From Lineus longissimus (Eukaryota; Nemertea; Pilidiophora; Heteronemertea; Lineidae), in contig NC_088325.1 in NCBI RefSeq assembly GCF_910592395.1, forward strand, positions 5,855,501-5,919,500: a stretch of 64,000 nucleotides of DNA, given 5' to 3'. The notes under the pieces were generated by a model. It was given only the letters and a program-made list of their open reading frames with translations. It had not been told where the DNA came from and ran no database searches. The translations under genes and the position numbers were made by a program. Shown in pieces: positions 25,741 to 37,270 of this stretch (position 1 is the stretch's first letter; every line of letters starts with the position of its first letter).

Positions 25741-26854
25741 CGTCTTATGGCAGACATAAATCAAGATACCTGACACGAACATACGAAAACAAGCCCATTG
25801 GGTTCCAGAGTCGCAGCTAGTGAGGCGGACGATGGCTGAGGAGAGGTAAAAGGGGTAAAATACGGACTAAAACTCACCAAGGCAAAAATACCATCAAACT
25901 GGGGAAGGGGAATCCCCAGCAATGCACTGCACGGCGTGTTAGTACTTATCACTAGACGGAAAAAAATCATGCTCTAGATTTCTGCTCTAGTTTTAACTGC
26001 AGACTACCAAGGCTCATACACGGTCACAATGGGTAGTTGATAAAGCTTGGAATCAGTGAAACCTTGGAACCAGTGATAAACCTTGGAATCAGTCCTAAAA
26101 ATGCATAAAAACATGAAATAATGCCATTCGAACCTAACGTGGTTACGAATCAACATTTGGAGCTTATTCTTACATGATCAGATCGGAATTTTATGGTAAT
26201 TTAGAAATCTGTCGCATATCCGATTCAATAGTCTATATTTTAGAACAACCCAGTTGTACCTCGCCTCCAGTGTACAGTACTGATCTCCCAAATATGGGAA
26301 GACACGCCCACCACACACCCATAATATGGACCAATAGCGCTCCTCTTATAAATACGCCACCACCACGCGGGGCCTATTTGAACTACGGATCGGTCTGTTC
26401 ATACAGGGTGATACAGAGAAAATTGGGGGCCTGTCATGCATTATGCATGGATAAGGTTGACGACTATGTCTAGGCCTGATTGTCTATGATTGACTGATAT
26501 TTTATAACAAACGATAAATAAAAGAAGCCTAGTCATGTATGTTTATTACCGAAGTTTGCGGATGAAAATTTCCTTCGCCGTGAGCGATTTCTTACATCTT
26601 CCAGTACGCATCGAGGGATGCAGAGATCTTTGTGACGTCACCAGTTCTAAGCGGTTTTTTTTTATTCACGTGTGTGTTTGTCCTATGATCTCGTGCATCT
26701 AGTACCAAGCATAATACTTTATCGTCTATGGAATACAAAACAATCATAAAAACTAATTTTTGCTTCCATTGAAGAGAAATAAAATATTTTAACGACCACA
26801 GCGCATTGCCAATTGATGACGTCATCCTCCACATTAAAAATGTTGGTTTCTGAA

Positions 26855-27807
26855 CAAGGAGGATACCGCGGTGACGTCACGGCTTTTCCAAGATGGCGCT
26901 TCATATTGTAAACAAACTCGATCCACGGCCAAGGGAAAATCAAGTCATCAAAAAAGTTAGATTTTTCGCATCAAATCAGAGTTATTAGTACTTTTCTGCT
27001 ATGAAATAAGTCTTCAGACAATAAGCTATCATTTGAATAATGAAAAGTGCTGTTTTGATGGGGAAAAATAGGGTTTTTTAAACCAAATAGCCGGCACCGA
27101 TCTTCCAAAATTAGCGATGGTTTCAAAACAGTCTCCCAGATATGGGGCAATCTCTTCATTATCATAATGGGATTTGGAGGTATGTTTACAGATTTTACAA
27201 GTTCGAGACCTGTTATACCTAAAACTCGCATAGATCCCCATAGATCCCCTCTATTTGTCGAGTTAAAGCCCCTGTAAGATCATGCATTTTCGGACACTAG
27301 AACGAAATCTTCCTGCGGATATCGCGGTTTCGGTGATGATTTAAGGAGAAATTGACTGTCCTTAGAGTTGTATGGGAGAGAAATGAGTTCATACTTCATG
27401 AATACATGAACATATTATGATATGGGCGGGCTTCTAAGTCAAAACAATAACGAACTCAACTGCATCTCTACCGTGTATCGCGTAGTGCATTGCCTAGTGT
27501 ATTTCGTAGTGTATTTTAGCGGAGACATTATTTCCCATTATTTCCGCACTTTGGCCACGCCAAACGTCTTTTTTATTCGTGGAAGTTAATCTGCTCTGTA
27601 AATTTTATTCTACACAGGAAGAATCCGTACTAGGTATTGCAATATTTCATGTCTATTGGTGTTTTTGTGTACAGGAGCGCACCAGACAGTGAACCGTGGC
27701 GATGTGTTCAGTGCTGGTGCTGTCAGTAGACTGAATCTGATTGGCCATAGCGATCACTAATATGGGTCGGGATCACGTGATGTGACGTCACCGCGGTATC
27801 CTCCTTG
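26855..27807. mobile_element. Mutator-like element with 9-bp target duplication
   Basis: Ends CAAGGAGGATACCGCGG and CCGCGGTATCCTCCTTG are perfect inverted repeats extending about 26 bases (through GTGACGTCAC). GTTTCTGAA flanks both sides (26846-26854 and 27808-27816). Length 953 bases with no recognisable transposase. The size and the 9-base duplication resemble the element at 19081, though the termini differ. Confidence 0.75.
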
Positions 27808-28510
27808 GTTTCTGAACTAACTGGCAAATTGCTATCAATAAAGTCAGCTGGGACGAGACTGTCAGTTGGGAGGGTATAAATCGTGGAAGGAACGCACCCG
27901 ATTTCCCGCGCTATTTGCACAGTGATTCCATGGTTTACATTGAATATTCCAAGGTTTATCAGTGTTTCCAAGGTTTCACTAATTCTATACTTTATCAACT
28001 ACCGTCACAATGTACACTGTAATAACAAGGAAAATGTCAAAGAGCCTCGAAGATTTCCTATAGAAATACTTCATTCTCTCTCAAACTGAGTTATTGGCAT
28101 CAACATTAGGCATTGTGAGATTTTAGAATCAATGTCAGACTCGTCTGTGTATTATTCATTAGCTCATTTAGACATGTAGGCCTCCTCCACAAAAGTGCAA
28201 AACGAAACGGCTTGGCTATGCGTCAACTATAGAGGGAGCGAAAAGCTTAGACTAAGGCTAGCTGCTCCCAATAAATCCTTTGTCGATGATTGTTATATAA
28301 TATTTTGCCACCTGTTATAGAAACAAATCCACGTGGCTGTCATTTAATCCTAATGAGAAGTTTTTGTTGCTGTTAATTCACAATAATCATGCAGCAAATG
28401 GTAAATATTTGTCTTTGATATTCTTGTTAGTGTAGTATAAAATATCTTTAGTGCAATTTATTTTTTATTTGCCGCATTGGGGAAATCAATAGGGTAAATA
28501 TAACCAAAGG

Positions 28511-29166
28511 TATGGGCGGTTATTTCCGCATAAATAGAGGTTGTCTCAAATAGACATTTTATGTCGTGTTATGACTCGAATAGACGTTTGGTGGCGCTCG
28601 TTTTAACGGAGACATACCTGAAATAAACATATTGTGTCGTATCTCAAATAGACATACACTCAAATAGACGTTTGGTGGCGCTCGTATCTCAAATAAAGCG
28701 CCACCAAACGTCTATTTGAGTGTATGTCTATTTGAAAAGCGCCACCAAATGTCTATTTGAGTTATACACAAAAATCAGAAAACACGACAATATGTTTATT
28801 TGAGATACGAGCGCCATCAAACGTCTATTTGAGTGTATGTCTATTTGAAAAGCGCCACCAAACGTCTATTTGAGTTATACACAAAAATCAGAAAACACGA
28901 CAATATGTTTATTTGAGATACGAGCGCCACCAAACGTCTATTTGAGTGTATGTCTATTTGAAAAGTGCCACCAAACGTCTATTTGAGTTATACACACAAA
29001 TCAGAAAACACGACAATATATGTTTATTTGAGATACGAGCGCCACCAAACGTCTATTTGAGTGTATGTCTATTTGAAAAGCGCCACCAAACGTCTATTCG
29101 AGTCATAACACGACATAAAATGTCTATTTGAGACAACCTCTATTTATGCGGAAATAACCGCCCATA
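28511..29166. mobile_element. foldback element, TATGGGC ends, 6-bp target duplication (element A)
   Basis: It begins TATGGGCGGTTATTTCCGC and ends in the reverse complement; the arms continue for about 100 bases. CAAAGG lies directly outside both ends (28505-28510 and 29167-29172). The interior has about three and a half tandem units of about 115 bases built from the words GTCTATTTGA and AGACGTTTGGTGGCGCTCG in alternating orientation. No protein is encoded. Confidence 0.88.
28680..29095. repeat. 115-bp tandem units inside foldback element A
   Basis: The words GCGCCACCAAACGTCTATTT, GTGTATGTCTATTTGAAAAG, TTATACACAAAAATCAG and CACGACAATATGTTTATTTG recur in the same order at about 28691, 28809, 28922 and 29039. 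Confidence 0.9.
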
Positions 29167-30844
29167 CAAAGGTCAAGAGCGAAAATTCAACCCATATGAG
29201 GCTTTGATTGCTGTTAATATGATCACCAGAAACAAGCTTAAAATTCGATGTGGCCATTATCATATGCTGATGAGAAAATGACATGTGATAACGAGTGACG
29301 TCGTCGATATTTCTGTTAATTGTCAGTAACTAATCAGAGCTTTTATTTCTGGATGTCTTCAGGGGTTAATAAAAGGACCTCCGGAAGTGGGGAGCGCATT
29401 GAGCTCTGTAAATAGAGGTTGGAAATTGTTGGCCTCTTATTCCTCCGCGCTGTTTTGTTGTGACGTATTCCTTAAAATGCCACCTCGAAACGCCTATCCA
29501 TGGAGGTGTTCTTAATAATACCTCCATGGCCTATCCTAAGGAAATTGTCCAAGTAGCCATGGAGGTATCTTAATAATACCTCAATGAAGTTATTCCATCA
29601 TGCGCCTTGAAGGGTGATCACTGGCACATGCGCCATAATTAAAGTTGGCCAGAACTTGAACACCTTAAGCAATACCTCCATCAGAAAGATGCGAATGTCT
29701 ATTTCATGGGTGGGAGCCTGTTCCTTGGAAAGCAACGAACTGACTCTCACCCTTGAAATTGGCATCAACCCCGTTTTGAAAAGTTCTAATTGCTTTTAGG
29801 ATCTAAAATGGTGCCTATGGTCACTCCATAATCATCAGTGGTACTTTCGGTCATGGTCTCCAACAATTAATTGAAGGCTCTACCTTAAACTTTCAGAATA
29901 CAATACAGAGACGGACATTATTTTCTTGTCGAGGGCGGTGCAGTGATAATGCAGTGAGACTCGTTCTCAGTTCAGATAATGTGCAGTAGAGAAATCTTGG
30001 TTCAATAACTTTCATAATTATGTCTGAATAGTGTGTCCAATGAATCTTTCATTTTATTTAGTTAGGTCATGAAGTTAACATAAATATTAATGTTAGCTGC
30101 ATGGTTAGGTTCAGTGGAGTTACACTGAGTAGCCTACCACTCAATTATATCTCAAAAACGCGGTTTTTAGTTCCTCGAATAGCCACTGCAAGTGTTTGGC
30201 GCTGCAATGCCAATTAGGTCAACATTTGAGAAGTGGACACTCGTATCGTAAAGACGATGCGAAGGTGCTGAAGAACTCGCAATATCTTTTTATCAAAACA
30301 ATAACAAGTTCTCTATTCACCTGTGCCGAATTCTTCTTGGTGTTTTTAATCCGTTATGAGGACAATTTCGCAAGGATTTTTCGACAGATCGTTTAAAAAC
30401 CGGTAAGACAACTAAACCACTTCAATTTCTTGCGTGTTAAATGCACTAATGCCAATACCGGTACATCTGGCATGTGTACTTCATACTGGACTGTGTATGT
30501 CGTGAGCAGTTGGCAGTGTGTGGGCATTAATACCTTTATTTGGAGCTATTCATCATTGTTCACTTTTGTTATCTTGTCATAGAAATACCTATTTCGTTCG
30601 TCATTGATCAACCATGCAAGTTGAGTCGTTTTGAGACCAAATGATCAGTACTACACATCATTATAATTTCAATTCGTCCCTTCTGAAAGCATATTCTTAA
30701 AGTGGTCTTCTGGTTGACGTTGTGGTGAAAATGGCCCAGGTAAATGAGGTAGGCATTTTCCGTTTGGGGGGAGGGGGGGAGCTATATAAGTCTGTGACAG
30801 ACTGTTCAAAGCAGGCTAGCCCTGTCCCTATGGTCCCTTGTAGT
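29167..30844. other. intergenic, small palindromic repeats only
   Basis: Around 29480-29585 the word CCATGGAGGTATTCTTAATA and its inverse alternate (CCATGGAGG/CCTCCATGG), a short imperfect foldback. The rest shows no recognised gene. Confidence 0.5.
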
Positions 30845-31179
30845 TACTGGAACCGCCGAGTGATTTATTCAAATTTTTGATTTTCACCGCCCGAGAAAGT
30901 CAAACTTCCAACTTCCTATTCGAGTTCAGATTTGTAGCTCCGCCCCCAGTGCCCGAGCATGCGCAGTTCAATTTGTTATTATTGAGAATCATGTGAGAAT
31001 CACGTGAGTAATGCGATCTTTCATTCATGAGTTTTCGTAGTAAATTCCATAGTAGTGACTTCACTCAATGATTGACAGCTAGGCGCCATGTTTCATTCAT
31101 GCCTCGTTCTGATCACCCGATACGCCGGAAATGAAAACGAGGTCATACGAACTGGCTTGGCGGTTCCAGTTCCCTTTAA
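30845..31179 (+). mobile_element. TTAA-type MITE, copy 1 of family GGAACTGGAACCGCC
   Basis: About 330 bases from TACTGGAACCGCC to GGCGGTTCCAGTTCCCTTTAA. It is the near-complete inverse of 61968-62295, sharing CATGCGCAGTTCAATTTGTT, AATCATGTGAGAATCACGTG and GGCGCCATGTTTCATTCATG. The right TTAA is present; the left is degraded. Confidence 0.8.
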
Positions 31180-31230
31180 AGTGAAGGGCATTTTGTCCGG
31201 TGTAGACAATGGCACAACCAAGACAGATTG

Positions 31231-32223
31231 TATGGGCCGTGAAAACCGCAAAAAATCTGTACATGTTTTTGTAAGCGGTCGTCGCTCGCGCAAACTTGTC
31301 TTGCATGTTTTTGTGAAAGAGGACGTCGGCGAACGCGGTCGTATATCAAAACAGACGTTGGGTGGCGCTCGCGCAAACTTCCCTCACATGTTTTTGTGAA
31401 AGAGGACGTCGGAGAACGCGGTCGTATACAAAAACAGACGTGGGTGGCGCTCGCGCAAACTTCCCTCACATGTTTTTGTGAAAGAGGACGTCGGCGAACG
31501 CGGTCGTATAAAAAAACAGACGTTGGGTGGCGCTCGAGACGAGTCATCCTATTTAACGTCTAGTGGCGACCAGTGGCGTCCAACGCGAAATAATAGGGTG
31601 TATATGGTTTAAAATGTTTTTCAAGCTCCTAAAACACTTTCAATAAACAAGATTTAGAAGTTTGGTGGAGTTTGCAAACCTAGTTTTTGAATAATTATCA
31701 CCAGAAAACGATCTTAGTATGCGTCCAGCAAAAGTACTGGACGCCATGTTTGTTTTAGCTGCCGTTCCTTGGGTTTATAGAAAAAGCGGAATCGGGATCT
31801 GGCATCAGGTTGGCATACTAAGATCGTTTTCTGGTGATGATTATTCAAAAACTAGGTTTGCAAACTCCACCAAACTTCTAAATCTTGTTTATTGAAAGTG
31901 TTTTAGGAGCTTGAAAACATTTTTAACCATATACACCCTATTATTTCGCGTTGGACGTCACTGGTCGCCACTGGACGCTAAATAGGATGACCCGTCTCGA
32001 GCGCCACCCAACGTCTGTTTTTTTATACGACCGCGTTCGCCGACGTCCTCTTTCACAAAAACATGTGAGGGAAGTTTGCGCGAGCGCCACCCAACGTCTG
32101 TTTTGTTATATACGACCGCGTTCGCCGACGTCCTCTTTCACAAAAACATGCAAGACAAGTTTGCGCGAGCGACGACCGCTTACAAAAACATGTACAGATT
32201 TTTTGCGGTTTTCACGGCCCATA
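31231..32223. mobile_element. foldback element, TATGGGC ends, 6-bp target duplication (element B)
   Basis: It begins TATGGGCCGTGAAAACCGC and ends in its reverse complement; the arms of more than 400 bases meet at a short loop near 31735-31800. Outside lie AGATTG (31225-31230) and AGATTA (32224-32229), a 5/6 match. Left and right arms hold three and two units respectively of a roughly 75-base repeat containing AGACGTTGGGTGGCGCTCG, GAGGACGTCGGCGAACGCGG and CATGTTTTTGTGAAAG. It lies about 50 bases after the TTAA MITE at 30845-31179. Confidence 0.85.
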
Positions 32224-32229
32224 AGATTA

Positions 32230-33620
32230 CATGGGACAGGCGTTGTGAAGACCCTATACCCAATGTTGTGCATAGCTGGTTGCTTTCAAGTAGATTGAAG
32301 GATATCGTAGGATTGGAACACTGGGATGACATTGTCCATCCCTCATTATTCAACTTGTACCATGGACGTGACTGCAGATATTTCTGATATTTTCAAGCAA
32401 AAAAACAATTCCCAGCCAGAAACAGAGAGTTTATTTCTAGGCCTGAATCAAGTCCTTATAATCCACTACACAATGCTGTCACTGGAGCACCCAAGAACAA
32501 GAGCCTGATTGCACATAAAAAAGACATTCACAGTGTCTCAATCAGGATGAGCAACAGGGTCAACCTGTGTCCATTTAGACCCACCTTTAAAGTCGAGCCA
32601 ACATTTGACCTCTCTAATCAGGACATTTCTCTATTTCGTCAATCCCCAGGGTAACCTTGAGAGGAAGGGTCGACCTCATACTTCAGATTGAATAGTATTA
32701 TGATCAACCTGGAGACAAGCATTTGTTCATCAATAAACTTGTGTATAGATCGTCTCTAACATGTCTAAGAATGCCGTTAGGTGGTCTCGGCATGTGCTGT
32801 TTGCTGGGTGGAAAGGGCAATTTTTCTAACGTTATCCCAGTTAAAAACGGCAACTTCAGGTCTTGAATTTCACCAATTTGGCTCATCCAGTTTTCATTAA
32901 ACTGCCACAGGAGTTTATCAAAGGCATTTTGTACCAACGGCACAATTTTCTCAAAATTTGGGCCACTTTTCAAATTAGGAATAATGTAGAATAATGTACA
33001 AAAAGTGACATTTCATAGTTCAGGCAGATCCAAACTTCACATGATCTTGCATGCAGATTGAGTCTCCCTGTATCTCCCCCCCCCCCCCCCCCGAGGGTTT
33101 GTGTCCCTTCTTTCTCTGAATCCACCCCTATGGCAATGTATGGTGTATGTGATCTTAGTAAAACATGGTGCAATTTTTCTTCTTGGTATGGCGGGCGGAC
33201 AGATTTCAGCAAGGCAAGGCACAAAATGCTTATATGATGTTATCTTATTTATCTCATGAAATTGTGCCACCATGCCTGACCCAACCAATATTTATGGCTT
33301 CCTACTGCGTAACCCAATGGCCATTTTCTCCCGGGCTAAGCCTACAATAAGCGACATATATTTGTCTTGAACTGTAAATTGTGGTGTCTTAAAAATCATG
33401 TTTTCAAGCACAGTACTCAATTCAAGATGAATAGAATCCTCGCTGAATTTCCATAGTGTTTTTTGCGTGTCGTCGCAGGGGATAACTTATTTATGGACAT
33501 TCTCGGTAGGTAGCTGAATGTGATATGATATGTCCTGCTGGGTCGAAACGTCATCCCTTCTGGATGAGGTTATGCCTTTCCAAAGTTATTCATTTCGGGC
33601 CTGATGGGAAATAATAGAGA
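32230..33620. other. intergenic; decayed pogo-MITE fragment and G/C homopolymer
   Basis: A degenerate fragment of the CAGTGGAACCTC MITE family is seen at about 32590-32680 (TTTGACCTCTCTAATCAGGAC). A poly-C tract lies at about 33077-33092. No gene is recognised. Confidence 0.5.
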
Positions 33621-33625
33621 ATATA

Positions 33626-33792
33626 CAGTGGAAGTTGGAACCTCCCTTAGCGGACACCACACTATTAAGGACACTAGTTCTGGTCCCAAATTGGCTGTTT
33701 TCATTCAATTTGACCTCTCTAATCAGGACACCTCTCGATCAAGGACAGCACTTGTCAGTCCCAAGGGTGTCCGTAATAGAGAGGTTCTACTG
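33626..33792 (+). mobile_element. pogo-type MITE CAGTGGAACCTC, copy 1
   Basis: Flanked by TA (33624-33625, 33793-33794). The internal words ACTAGTTCTGGTCCCAAATT, CATTCAATTTGACCTCTCTA and GAGGTTCTACTG are shared with the other copies. An insertion of a few bases (AAGTT) lies in the left end. Confidence 0.85.
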
Positions 33793-34056
33793 TACTATAG
33801 TTTCAGTGATGTAAGACCGTTTCTGAAAATAAAAAAGGGAAATTCGATACATCTCAAAGTGTTCAATTTGGATATCAATGGGTTGGTTAACACCAAGTTG
33901 TCTGCTGGTCTTGAAGTCCTGTTATGGTCTTGATCAATGTTGTAGGGTTTACGAAAAATGAATTCGTCTTAGATTGGTGAAGCTAGAGTATTATTGTAAA
34001 GCCTTGCTGAGGACTGTAAGGCTAATAATATTATGATAGAAATTGCATTTCATGTA

Positions 34057-34234
34057 CAGTGGAACCTCTCTTAGCGGACACCTCTCTATTAAGGACAACC
34101 TCTCTATTAAGGACACTAGTTTTGGTCCCAAATTGGTTGTTTCCATTCAATTTGACCTCCCTAATCAGGCCACCTCTCTATTATGGAAAGCACTTGTCAG
34201 TCCCGAGGGTGTCCTTAATAGAGAGGTTCTACTG
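34057..34234 (+). mobile_element. pogo-type MITE CAGTGGAACCTC, copy 2
   Basis: TA-flanked; left end CAGTGGAACCTCTCTTAGCG, right end inverse GAGAGGTTCTACTG. The left arm carries a duplicated CTCTCTATTAAGGACA word. Confidence 0.88.
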
Positions 34235-35094
34235 TATTTCATGTATTTGGACATTTGATATTAATATTTTCAGCCAGGGTTTTAAAAGGGAGGCGAATTT
34301 CAACTCTGAAAAGGCAGGAGCAATTTTCAGCGAATAAAGGGCATTTTTCATCGCAGCAATTTCTGCTTAATAGAAACATCGACAATTTTGTATAGTTTCA
34401 TGGTACAAAATAGATTTTATAGAGCCAATTGTGCTTTTTAAAACGCATACCTTTATCAGGTGTCAGACCAATTCTACTAAGCATAGGCTAAATAAAAAAA
34501 ACACATTGTTGAAAAAGGCAGGGCGTTTTCTTCTTGAAAAATTGACGACGGGGTGCCCTGCTATTCTGCTTTAGCTGAAACACTAATTAGGGCAGGTAAG
34601 AATAAAACTGTTTCTAATTCAAACTTGTTCTCTGGACTGGGGTGGAGGGTCAAGAGGTCTTTTTTCCTTTTCTATTGATGGTACAGTCCGAATCACAAAT
34701 GATATCCCGTCAGTTGTGGGTAATGTGAAGTTATGTAACGTCACGTGTGACGTCATGTAACGTTATGTGAATTTTCACTCATTTGGCGTATTCTCAATCA
34801 ATCTTGAGATCGAATCGCTATACACCTTTCCAGAAATGGGACGCTGAGTGTCCGAAATAGTGATGTCATAAGGGGAAACTAGGCTTTATGGTGGAGCGAC
34901 AAAGGAGATAGTCATGGTTGACCAACACACTTGAATGCCTTTAACCGTCATTAAAGTTTAATGACGGACAAGGGTTAAAAAAGTTAGTTCCAATGCCAGC
35001 CACCAATTTCGGGAAGCGTATAGAAGGCTTATATTTTACCCGAAATCCATGATGATTTTAAAGTAGACCAGAGTTCAAATAACCTAACCGATGT

Positions 35095-35205
35095 GATTGA
35101 AAAATTTGAAAGGTAAATTTGAATGGAAACAATCAATTTGGGACCAAAAATAGTGTCCTTATTAGAGATGTTGTCCTTAATAGAGAAGTGTCCTCTGTAA
35201 TTGCT
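35095..35205 (-). mobile_element. truncated pogo-type MITE
   Basis: Reverse-orientation fragment of the same family (TGGAAACAATCAATTTGGGA, GTCCTTAATAGAGAAGTGTC), lacking both complete ends. Confidence 0.7.
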
Positions 35206-36223
35206 TTCCCTGAGCTTTAAAAAATGGTCCTGAGGGTACGTCAAATAATCTTTTTTAGCTATTAAATGCGTATGCCGTTCATAATTACTGGTGGTTCACA
35301 GGGTTACCTCGAACATGTTTTTCATGGGGGTACAAAAATAAAAGAAAAATGACCCCTCCAAAAGCTTTTTTGCAGTCTGTATGCAGTACATGCAGCATAT
35401 ATGCATGCACACACAATGCTGAAATGATGTCAATTGTGACTTGGAATTTAAAAGCATTCTTCTTCATATTCTTCGGCGTCAACTCTGCACTTGGAGGTGA
35501 TTTTCTCCATGGAGCAGTCCACCTCGAATGCGGGATAGGCATTATAGCGTGCAACTACGGTTAGGTTCCAATTGGGTTGATTGGCCTAGTGACTCCGACT
35601 TCAGCCAGGCCGACTCACTCTGATTTCGGCCAGATGAGTCCACGCAAGCTACTCATGTTTCTCACTTGGTGGGGTCTTTAACCTGCCCTGGCATAGGCAC
35701 CAGAAACAAGGAAATTCTGTGAAGGACTGTGAAGAGCCAGGAATTTTAGTTACTTGAAAGCCACACCGGTTCATCCAGAACTACAATCCTGGGTTCTCTC
35801 CACTATCAAACCCAGGGCCCTATTGCGTGTGTAGCGGTAAAGGGCTTATAAAGGTTGTCACTGTAAACGTTTTACAACTCTGAACTCGAACCCAAAGACT
35901 TAGCCAACTAATTATATCTATTTAAATCATTTAGTACTCATATCACCCTCAAACCTCTCACCTACAAACAACACTGAAACATTACAAGGCAAAAAGGCTC
36001 TGGCGCTTTTCAAGATAGTATCTTGATTAGCTACAGAATAGACTTGTAGTGGTTGGGTTCTGGATTTTGTGAGTTATGGGGCTACCAGGAACTGACTAAA
36101 ATATCCAAACATCAACCTTTATACCTAATTACCCTCAGCCCTAATGGGTGAATAGCCCGGCCCAAATATCAGGCTCTCAACCAACTCACACTCAGTAATT
36201 AAGAAGACAACCAATCAGCACAC
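35206..36223. other. intergenic, nothing recognised
   Basis: Mixed DNA without a convincing gene. Confidence 0.4.
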
Positions 36224-36859
36224 AGCTGTATCAATATTAGATTACCAGACAGGGCCTAGGGCAAGGGCCTAGTAACCAGGTACTAATCAGCAGCTTACAA
36301 TTCAATTCAATTCAATTTATTCTCCACTTTTAAAAAAAGTACAGAAAAGAAAAACCTAACAGTAATTATACATGATGGCTGACGTACAGGGTCAAGGGTG
36401 GACACAAGGTAAATGAATCACATATAGGGGCTAAACTAGATTAAACAATCTGCGACACGCCAAGAGGAATTTGGATAGTTTTACATGAAAAAAAAGGGAT
36501 CAAACATCTTAACAGATAAAGATAGTAAAACAATGGAAGAGAGCTGTATCAATATTAGATTACCAGACAGGGCCTAGGGCAACGGCCTAGTAACCAGGTA
36601 CTAATCAGCAGCTTACAATTCAATTCAATTCAATTTATTCTCCACTTTTAAAAAAAGTACAGAGAAGAAAAACTTAACAGTAATTATACATGATGGCTGA
36701 CGTACAGGGTCAAGGGTGGACACAAGGTAAATGAATCACATATAGGGGCTAAACTAGATTAAACAATCTGCGACACGCCAAGAGGAATTTGGATAGTTTT
36801 ACATGAAAAAAAAGGGATCAAACATCTTAACAGATAAAGATAGTAAAACAATGGAAGAG
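36224..36859. repeat. 318-bp tandem duplication
   Basis: The block beginning AGCTGTATCAATATTAG at 36224 is repeated from 36542 with only a few substitutions (for example GCAAGGGCC against GCAACGGCC). It contains TTCAATTCAATTCAATTTAT, a common retroelement-tail-like word, so the duplicated unit may be part of a non-LTR element or SINE. Confidence 0.92.
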
Positions 36860-36959
36860 ATCAATTAAGCAGTAAGGTGTTGAAATGCGTAGCAGCTAAC
36901 GAATCTGGATGTCTGAGTTTACTGACAGCCAGAGAAGAACACATTAATGACACTAGATT

Positions 36960-37030
36960 TGGTACCCAATTCCAAATATCGTCACACATGGTAGCCAGCA
37001 GTGTTAACCACTAGGCTATGAGGCTCTTAG
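36960..37030 (-). repeat. possible tRNA-derived SINE head fragment
   Basis: The minus strand contains TAGCCTAGTGG (37008-37018), which fits a pol III A box, followed by TTAACACTGCTGGC. No B box was found, so this is weak. Confidence 0.3.
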
Positions 37031-37270
37031 GACTTTAGCATTTCCTGATAACACTGTTAAATTACTTTCATAAAAACGGAAACTGTTTTAGTGGTGCTTC
37101 GGAATCACGATTGTGATAGTGACACATTTCTTTAAAATGATTTGTGTTCCTACATGTATCAAGGAGGATATGGAAGTGCATAATAATGGAGTTCAAGTGG
37201 TGCGTGAAGTTGTTTTTAGCTCAGCTGACAAAGTCAGCGGAGCTAGTCAAATAGCTAATGGATTGGTGTC

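Noticed and set aside
31800-31915. ATG-led frame of about 50 codons near the centre of foldback element B
   Set aside because: Most of it lies in the inverted arm and reads equally as structural repeat.
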